A stretch of DNA of 64,000 nt. Source: Flavivirga amylovorans (GTDB lineage Bacteria; Bacteroidota; Bacteroidia; Flavobacteriales; Flavobacteriaceae). This document shows positions 58,557 through 64,000 of this stretch, in pieces (position 1 is the first letter of the stretch; each line of letters begins with the position of its first letter). The position numbers and the translations under genes were made by a program. The notes under the pieces were generated by a model. It worked only from the letters and a program-made list of their open reading frames with translations, searched no databases and was not told the DNA's origin. The stretch lies in NCBI RefSeq assembly GCF_030540875.1, contig NZ_JAUOEM010000007.1:114470-178469 (forward strand), written 5' to 3'.

Positions 58557-59261
58557 ATGAAGAAATATATTAAGAAGTCAGTAATAACATTTTTAAGCAT
58601 AATAGTTGTATTTGGTTTTATTAATTGCACAGCAGTAAAAAATGCCAATAATAAACAAAAAGGTGCGGTAATAGGAGCAGCAGGAGGCGCTATTTTAGGT
58701 GCTATTATTGGTAATAACGTAGGTAAAGGCGGTAATGGCGAATTAGGAGCTGTTATTGGAGGCGTTATTGGAGGAGGTGCTGGTGTACTTATTGGAAATA
58801 AAATGGACAAGCAAGCTCAAAAAATAGAAGAAGAAATCCCTGGAGCAGAAGTTGAACGTGTAGATGATGGTATTGTAATAACGTTTGATGAAGGTAGTGG
58901 TGTTTATTTTGATACTAATAAGTATAATATTAATGCAGCTTCTCAAATAACATTAAATAAATTGGTAGGCGTTTTTAAAGAATACCCAGATACTAATATT
59001 TTAGTTGTAGGACATACAGATAGCGCAGGTGATGCTAATTATAATATGACTTTGTCTAAAAACAGAGCGTATGCTGTTACTGGTTATTTAAAAAATAAAG
59101 GCCTTAGTTCTGGTAGATTTACTACAAATTGGTTTGGAGAAACTCAACCTAAGCATGATAACTCAACTGCTCAAGGAAGAGCAAAGAACAGACGTGTAAA
59201 TATTGCTATTTTACCTAATGAAAAAATGATTAAAGAAGCTAAAGCACAGGCGAATAACTAA
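58557..59261 (+). CDS. OmpA-family lipoprotein with glycine zipper
   Basis: A 234-aa envelope protein. A lipoprotein-type signal with Cys24 (VFGFINCTAVKN) is followed by a glycine-zipper membrane segment (about 35-78: GAVIGAAGGAILGAIIGNN and GAVIGGVIGGGAGVLIGNKM). The C-terminal OmpA/MotB peptidoglycan-binding domain (about 105-225) has FDTNKYNI, LVVGHTDSAGDANYN, LSKNRAYAVTGYL and RAKNRRVNIAI. It links the outer membrane to the cell wall. A terminator follows. Confidence 0.93.
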   Translation: MKKYIKKSVITFLSIIVVFGFINCTAVKNANNKQKGAVIGAAGGAILGAIIGNNVGKGGNGELGAVIGGVIGGGAGVLIGNKMDKQAQKIEEEIPGAEVERVDDGIVITFDEGSGVYFDTNKYNINAASQITLNKLVGVFKEYPDTNILVVGHTDSAGDANYNMTLSKNRAYAVTGYLKNKGLSSGRFTTNWFGETQPKHDNSTAQGRAKNRRVNIAILPNEKMIKEAKAQANN

Positions 59262-59283
59262 AATTGTAAATAAACTTGCATAA

Positions 59284-59323
59284 ATCTCGTTTTCAATGTT
59301 ATTTTTGAAAACGAGATTTTTTT
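59284..59323 (+). terminator. OmpA gene terminator
   Basis: 12-bp stem ATCTCGTTTTCA / TGAAAACGAGAT with a 10-nt loop and T-run. Confidence 0.9.
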
Positions 59324-59350
59324 GTGCCTTCAATTAATTCGAATTACTAA

Positions 59351-61477
59351 ATGATTGATATTTTAAAGTTTATAACGACCCAGACCCAACTCCCAGAGCA
59401 ATCTGTAAAAAACACGATTGAATTACTTAATGAGGATTGCACAATCCCTTTTATTTCGCGTTACAGAAAAGAACGAACTGGTAATTTAGATGAGGTTCAA
59501 ATTGGAGGCATTGTAAAATATAAAGAGCAGTATGAAGCTTTAGAAAAGCGAAAAAAAGCCATTTTAAAAGTGTTAGAAGAACAAGGTGTTCTAACACCAG
59601 AATTAAAACAAAAAATAGAATCTACTCAAGATTTAACAACATTAGAAGATATCTATTTGCCATTTAAGAAAAGTAGGAAAACAAAAGCTGAAACTGCTCG
59701 TAAAAATGGATTAGAACCTTTAGCAAAAATCATTATGAGTCAAAATGCTAATGATGTAGAATCTATAGCATTTAAATATATAAAAGGCGATATCAATTCG
59801 GTTGAAGATGCTTTAGAAGGTGCGAGACATATTATAGCAGAATGGGTGAACGAACGTGCCGATATTAGAAATAATATTCGTCATCAATTAGAGCGTTTTG
59901 CTATGATTTCTACAAAGGTGGTAAAAACAAAAGCAGAGGATGAAGCCGCTCAAAAGTTCAGGGATTATTTTGATTGGTCTGAGAGTTTAAACCGAATCCC
60001 TTCACATAGACTGTTAGCTATTCTAAGAGCAGAAAATGAAGGTTTTATTCGCGTTAAAATAGAAATTGATAACGATAGAGCTTTAAACAAAATAGAAAGT
60101 AGAATGATTCGTAGTCATAATGAATGTGCAGACCAAATAGAATTAGCTATTAAAGATGCCTATAAACGTTTATTATTACCATCATTAAGTAATGAAGCTT
60201 TACAAATAGCTAAAGACAAAGCAGACGAATCTGCCATTAATGTATTTACAAAAAACTTAAAACAGTTATTATTAGGGTCGCCACTTGGAGAAAAGCGAGT
60301 TTTGGCTATCGATCCGGGTTTTAGAACGGGTTGTAAAGTAGTGTGCTTAGATGCACAAGGACAATTAAAATATAATGAAACTATATATCCACACCCTCCA
60401 AAAAGTGATTCTACGGGTGCGATGAAAAAAATAAGTTCGTTGGCAGATGCCTATAAAATTGAAGCCATTGCTATTGGTAACGGAACAGCATCACGAGAAA
60501 CAGAGGCCTTAATTAGAAAGATTCATTTTAAAAATGACATTCAGGTTTTTGTAGTGAGTGAAGCGGGGGCGAGTATTTATTCGGCATCAAAAATTGCACG
60601 CGAGGAATTTCCAGATTACGATGTTACCGTAAGAGGCTCGGTATCTATTGGACGTCGCTTACAAGATCCCTTAGCAGAATTAGTTAAAATTGATGCAAAG
60701 TCAATTGGCGTTGGGCAATATCAACATGATGTAGATCAGGGAAAACTTCAAAGATCGTTAGACACAGTTGTAGAACATTGTGTAAACTCTGTTGGAGTAA
60801 ATATCAATACAGCAAGTAAAAGTTTATTAAGTTATGTGTCTGGTATCGGACCAAAATTAGCAGAGAATATTTTTAATTTTCGTAATGAGAATGGTGTGTT
60901 TACATCAAGAAATGATATTAAAAAAGTGCCACGTTTAGGGGGCAAAGCTTTTGAACAAGGGGCTGCTTTTTTAAGAATTAAAGATGCTGAAAATCCATTG
61001 GACGATTCTGCGGTACACCCAGAAAGTTATGCCGTAATTACTAGAATGGCTAAAGATTTAGGTAAAAGTATTCAAGACCTTATTGGTAATGCAGATCTAC
61101 TTAAAAAAATAGATTTAAAACAGTATTGTACAGAATCTGTTGGGTTACTAACACTAGAGGATATTGTTAAAGAGCTTGAAAAACCGGGATTAGATATTCG
61201 GGAGCAAGCAAAAGTATTCACGTTTAACCAGAATATAAAAACCATTTCAGATTTAAGAGAAGGTCAATTACTCCCTGGAATTGTAAATAATATTACAAAC
61301 TTTGGCTGTTTCGTAGATGTAGGTATCAAAGAAAGTGGATTGATTCATGTCTCTAATCTATCAGATTCCTTTGTTAAAGATGTTAATGAGCACGTAAGTT
61401 TACACCAGCAAATTATAGTAAAAGTGTTAGAGGTTGATATTCCGCGAAAGCGTATTCAATTAAAATTACATAAGTAA
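59351..61477 (+). CDS. tex: RNA-binding transcription accessory protein Tex
   Basis: A 708-aa nucleic acid-binding protein of the Tex family, which associates with transcription. Domains in order: the N-terminal helical Tex core with FISRYRKERTGNLDEVQI, a YqgF-like RNase H fold (VLAIDPGFRTGCKVVCLD), a helix-hairpin-helix pair (VNINTASKSLLSYVSGIG), and the C-terminal S1 domain (about 635-708: GQLLPGIVNNITNFGCFVDVG). Length is near the family norm (about 700-780). It is a single gene. Confidence 0.96.
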   Translation: MIDILKFITTQTQLPEQSVKNTIELLNEDCTIPFISRYRKERTGNLDEVQIGGIVKYKEQYEALEKRKKAILKVLEEQGVLTPELKQKIESTQDLTTLEDIYLPFKKSRKTKAETARKNGLEPLAKIIMSQNANDVESIAFKYIKGDINSVEDALEGARHIIAEWVNERADIRNNIRHQLERFAMISTKVVKTKAEDEAAQKFRDYFDWSESLNRIPSHRLLAILRAENEGFIRVKIEIDNDRALNKIESRMIRSHNECADQIELAIKDAYKRLLLPSLSNEALQIAKDKADESAINVFTKNLKQLLLGSPLGEKRVLAIDPGFRTGCKVVCLDAQGQLKYNETIYPHPPKSDSTGAMKKISSLADAYKIEAIAIGNGTASRETEALIRKIHFKNDIQVFVVSEAGASIYSASKIAREEFPDYDVTVRGSVSIGRRLQDPLAELVKIDAKSIGVGQYQHDVDQGKLQRSLDTVVEHCVNSVGVNINTASKSLLSYVSGIGPKLAENIFNFRNENGVFTSRNDIKKVPRLGGKAFEQGAAFLRIKDAENPLDDSAVHPESYAVITRMAKDLGKSIQDLIGNADLLKKIDLKQYCTESVGLLTLEDIVKELEKPGLDIREQAKVFTFNQNIKTISDLREGQLLPGIVNNITNFGCFVDVGIKESGLIHVSNLSDSFVKDVNEHVSLHQQIIVKVLEVDIPRKRIQLKLHK

Positions 61478-61623
61478 TAATTTATACCTCTTTATGGTTT
61501 TGAAAACATGTGTTTATTTAATTGTAAATATCTGATTGTTATTAAAATAAATCTTTCAGGTCTTTAAAGGAATTTACCGCAACAATTTGTAATGTTGTTG
61601 TTGTATTTCAGACCTATGTAAAC

Positions 61624-62472
61624 ATGACACATTTATTTTCAGAATTTTCCACAAATGCTATTCTAAAAGTAGGTAATGAGTTGCTTTTAGAACCGTACAA
61701 ACAATCTAAGAAATTAGAATTGTACACGTTTATAAGAACCAAAGATTCAATAACAGAAATTATTGTAGATAGCATTCCCTATAAAATTGAACCCAATAGT
61801 GTTTTAGCATTAACAAACATTCAATATTTACAATTCATAGAAGGTAAAGATTTGGTTGTATATCAATTTAACAGAGAGTTTTATTGCATTAAGGATCACG
61901 ATCAAGAAGTTGGTTGTGCCGGTTTGCTCTTTTTTGGAAATGAACACATGCCCCTTATTTGCTTAAATGGAAAAGAAAGAACAAAGTTTGATACACTTCA
62001 TGAAGTTTTTGTTGATGAGTTAGAAACTAAAGATAATATTCAGGCAGAAATGTTGCGTATGCTTATGGCCAGATTTATAATTAAAAGCACACGTATACTT
62101 AAAGCTAAAGATAATATTGAGGAAACACCCATTTCTAAAGATTCAAAAACAGAATTACTTAGAAGTTTTAATCTTCTAGTTGAATCTCATTTTAGAAAAG
62201 AACACAGTGTTGGTTTTTATGCAGATAAACTTTTTAAATCTCCAAAAACGTTATCCAATACATTTGCTAAATTAAATACAAGTCCGTTAAAAATAATTCA
62301 CGAACGTCTTGTTCTTGAATCAAAACGATTATTGGTTTACACCAATAAAACGGCTAAAGAAATTGCTTTCGAAATTGGCTTTGAAGACGCATCGCATTTA
62401 AGCAGGTTGTTTAAAAAACACACAGATTTATCTCCTTCAGATTTTAAAAAGCAACTAAAATCTGCTTCTTAG
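61624..62472 (+). CDS. AraC-family regulator of the AhpD-like locus
   Basis: A 282-aa regulator. The N-terminal half (about 1-130) looks like a cupin-type sensing fold (LALTNIQYLQFIEGKDLVVYQFN). The C-terminal AraC HTH pair is VGFYADKLFKSPKTLSNTF and AKEIAFEIGFEDASHLSRLF. Its stop codon overlaps the start of the first GGAAAAATTGACAA motif, whose second copy lies in front of the AhpD-like gene. I infer that it activates these promoters. Its own leader has an AGGTCT / AGACCT inverted repeat (61559-61564 / 61611-61616). Confidence 0.9.
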   Translation: MTHLFSEFSTNAILKVGNELLLEPYKQSKKLELYTFIRTKDSITEIIVDSIPYKIEPNSVLALTNIQYLQFIEGKDLVVYQFNREFYCIKDHDQEVGCAGLLFFGNEHMPLICLNGKERTKFDTLHEVFVDELETKDNIQAEMLRMLMARFIIKSTRILKAKDNIEETPISKDSKTELLRSFNLLVESHFRKEHSVGFYADKLFKSPKTLSNTFAKLNTSPLKIIHERLVLESKRLLVYTNKTAKEIAFEIGFEDASHLSRLFKKHTDLSPSDFKKQLKSAS

Positions 62473-62536
62473 GAAAAATTGACAAATTTTAGGGAAATTC
62501 ATTCATTTCATTACACCTCGTTGTAATGCATCTTTG
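62472..62536 (+). promoter_or_regulatory. AraC-type promoter 1
   Basis: Operator-like GGAAAAATTGACAA (62472-62485) with a second weaker half-site AGGGAAATTC, then minus-7-like CATCTTTG at 62529-62536 (57 nt from operator start). Its layout matches promoter 2. It precedes the 55-aa ORF. Confidence 0.6.
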
Positions 62537-62563
62537 TACTGTATAATTTAAACAGCAAACGTT

Positions 62564-62731
62564 ATGAACTTAAAACACATATCCATCTTCAATTTAATTG
62601 AAATATTCACACATAATAGAAAAAAGGTGCTAAATACCATAAGCCCTAAAACGCATTGTGAGCAAAAACACATTCACGATTTCTATTGTGACGTGGAAAG
62701 ACCTTATATAGATACTGATATTTTACCTTAA
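62564..62731 (+). CDS. Putative 55-aa protein between twin promoters
   Basis: An ATG-initiated frame (MNLKHISIFNLIEIFTHNRK...) with His/Cys content (THCEQKHIHDFYCD) and an acidic end DTDILP. It starts 28 nt after the promoter 1 box CATCTTTG. It is unrelated to its neighbours by eye and has no recognisable domain. It could be a small regulator or effector of the AraC circuit, or simply the leader of the transcript that leads to the AhpD-like gene. Confidence 0.45.
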   Translation: MNLKHISIFNLIEIFTHNRKKVLNTISPKTHCEQKHIHDFYCDVERPYIDTDILP

Positions 62732-62742
62732 AAATAGAAAAG

Positions 62743-62806
62743 GGAAAAATTGACAATCATAAAGGAAGAACTTACATGGTATAACCTTTTATATGATTGC
62801 ATCTTT
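62743..62806 (+). promoter_or_regulatory. AraC-type promoter 2
   Basis: GGAAAAATTGACAA at 62743-62756, second half-site AGGAAGAAC, and the minus-7-like CATCTTTG at 62799-62806 (56 nt from operator start). Near-identical spacing to promoter 1. Transcription would begin about 55 nt before the AhpD-like ATG. Confidence 0.65.
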
Positions 62807-62865
62807 GTACCAGAATTAAAAACAACAAAATTTCAGAATAATAAATATTTAAAAAAATTAAAATT

Positions 62866-63414
62866 ATGAGCACATTTAATGTACCAACAAGAGAAGACGT
62901 AAGCGAAAACAATCAAGCTATTTTCGATAACTTAAACAAAGCGTTAGGTTTTGTACCAAACTTATATGCTACCTATGCACATAGTGATACAGCGTTAGAA
63001 AACTATTTAAACTTTTCAAATGCAAAAACATCATTATCAGCAAAAGAGAAAGAAGTTGTTAATCTAGCAGTAAGTGAAGTGAATGCATGTGTTTACTGTC
63101 TGTCGGCACACACCGCTATCGGAAAAATGAATGGTTTTACCGATGAGCAAATCTTAGAATTAAGAGCAGGTCAAGCTTCATTCGACTCTAAATTAAATGC
63201 ATTAGCACAATTAGCTAAAAACATTACAGAAAACAGAGGAAAGACAGACGAAGCAGTTTTAGAAAACTTTTTTAACGCAGGATATACTAAAGGTAACTTA
63301 ATTGATACAATCTCTTTAGTAGGAGATAAAACAATTTCTAATTACGTACACCAAACGACACGAGTACCTGTAGATTTTCCAGTGGCACAACCATTAGAAG
63401 CGGTAGCAGTATAA
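62866..63414 (+). CDS. AhpD-like carboxymuconolactone decarboxylase family protein
   Basis: A 182-aa member of the AhpD/CMD family. The redox motif is C-x2-C-x3-H at Cys75, Cys78 and His82 (ACVYCLSAHTAIG), the alkylhydroperoxidase form rather than the decarboxylase form. NQAIFDNLNKALGFVPNLYAT is typical of the peroxidase-related subgroup. It probably reduces peroxides with a thiol partner. It is preceded by promoter 2 and followed after 44 bp by a secreted cupredoxin-like gene. Confidence 0.9.
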   Translation: MSTFNVPTREDVSENNQAIFDNLNKALGFVPNLYATYAHSDTALENYLNFSNAKTSLSAKEKEVVNLAVSEVNACVYCLSAHTAIGKMNGFTDEQILELRAGQASFDSKLNALAQLAKNITENRGKTDEAVLENFFNAGYTKGNLIDTISLVGDKTISNYVHQTTRVPVDFPVAQPLEAVAV

Positions 63415-63458
63415 TAAAAATAATTAATAAATAATCACACTAATAAATTTTAAATATC

Positions 63459-63839
63459 ATGAAAAAAATCATTTCAATTTTAGTAATCGCATTAGCATTT
63501 TCAATGAACACGAATGCACAAGATGCCATGAACAATGTAAAAACGGTATCCTTAGAACAAACTAAAGGAGAGTTTACTCAAAAAGGGTTAACATTAAGCG
63601 AAGGATCTTATGTGTTTGCAGTATCTAACAATCATGCGGCTAAAGAAGTAGGTTTAGTATTAGTACCTAAAGGTAAAGATGCTAGTAAACCAGAAAACCA
63701 TATTAAAACAGCCTATGTAACAACAGTTGTTAAAGAAGGTAAGGTTGAAAAAACAAATGTTACTAAATTAACAAAAGGAGAGTATGTTTATTTCTGTCCT
63801 TTAAACCCAACACCACAATATACACTTACAGTTAAGTAA
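63459..63839 (+). CDS. Secreted cupredoxin-like protein
   Basis: A 126-aa protein with signal peptide (about 1-20, ending MNTNAQ). The mature beta barrel resembles a cupredoxin: GLTLSEGSYVFAVSNNHAAKEVGLVLVP and the C-terminal GEYVYFCPLNPTPQYTLTV. A His (NNHA) and a Cys (FCP) are in positions near copper ligands, but the usual His and Met after the Cys are not visible, so copper binding is doubtful. It is co-oriented with the AhpD-like gene and ends before a strong terminator. Confidence 0.8.
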   Translation: MKKIISILVIALAFSMNTNAQDAMNNVKTVSLEQTKGEFTQKGLTLSEGSYVFAVSNNHAAKEVGLVLVPKGKDASKPENHIKTAYVTTVVKEGKVEKTNVTKLTKGEYVYFCPLNPTPQYTLTVK

Positions 63840-63887
63840 GTAGTTTTTGATTAATAGTGAAAAAAGGTTGCCTATTTAGGTAGTAGT

Positions 63888-63917
63888 GGTCGGAAGAAAA
63901 AATCTTCCGACCTTTTT
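63888..63917 (+). terminator. Terminator of the AhpD-like/cupredoxin operon
   Basis: Perfect 10-bp stem GGTCGGAAGA / TCTTCCGACC with a 5-nt A loop and T-run. The last 80 bp of the window show nothing else. Confidence 0.93.
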
Positions 63918-64000
63918 GTTTTTATATTTCTAAACTCACTAGGATTAACCGACTGGTTTTTAGTTTTTTACTTAGGTTTTCACATGTGTTTTTTGTATCT

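Overview
The window looks like a contiguous piece of chromosome from a marine-type Flavobacteriaceae species (phylum Bacteroidota). The DNA is AT-rich. Several promoters match the Bacteroidota minus-7 consensus TAnnTTTG. Hallmark families are present: the gliding lipoprotein GldH, a type IX secretion (T9SS) sorting domain, a fused HemC-HemD, an ECF sigma factor coupled to an anti-sigma/outer-membrane-barrel protein, and RicT next to GldH. I saw no rRNA, tRNA, CRISPR array or prophage. Most of the window is ordinary core genome; the unusual material lies in repeats, intergenic elements and a few genes.

Layout. 1-6.5 kb: trpS, a small membrane protein, a plsC-type acyltransferase, the sigma factor with its membrane partner, a lipoprotein and recA. 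7-15.4 kb: trhO, trhP and a ferredoxin (wobble-uridine hydroxylation of tRNA), ricT, gldH, a class A penicillin-binding protein, and the CoA-transferase pair scoA/scoB. 15.7-21.8 kb, mostly minus strand: an OppDF-type fused ABC ATPase, a DnaQ-like exonuclease, a serine hydrolase, a thioesterase-like protein, ogt, a CNNM/CBS membrane protein and a small Cys-pair protein. 21.9-36 kb is a haem biosynthesis island: hemB, hemF, hemE, hemCD and hemA on the minus strand, and hemH and hemJ with an AraC regulator on the plus strand. It is interrupted by a membrane-anchored SF2 helicase and several small genes. hemL is not in the window.

36-44.7 kb: a sensor kinase, a DsbD-alpha-like protein, enoyl-CoA hydratase, an RloA/RloB (AbiL-like) putative defence pair flanked by structured repeats, a radical SAM protein, small unknowns and an AraC regulator. 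44.7-54.4 kb: HD hydrolase, AraC/GyrI regulator, acyl-ACP desaturase with a second plsC, bacilliredoxin, TerB-DnaJ protein, HEAT protein, a membrane-bound winged-helix regulator divergent from a YceI gene, and LD-carboxypeptidase. 54.4-64 kb: metG, ferritin, a small Cys-rich protein, a minimal T9SS-sorted protein, lipocalin, OmpA, tex, and an AraC regulator followed by two look-alike promoters that drive a tiny ORF and an AhpD-like/cupredoxin-like gene pair.

The strongest unusual signals are these. (1) A REP-associated tyrosine transposase (RAYT) is fused in frame to HemF. It is bracketed by a degenerate direct repeat of the hemF 5' end plus a long palindrome. (2) A family of short REP-like hairpins sits immediately before the start codons of trpS, scoB and hemE, and one lies inside the metG reading frame. 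(3) A four-fold 11-bp operator array lies between a membrane-bound OmpR-type regulator and its YceI neighbour. (4) Twin AraC-type promoters lie near 62.5-62.8 kb. (5) A 25-bp palindrome that could be an iron/haem operator lies between hemA and its divergent regulator.
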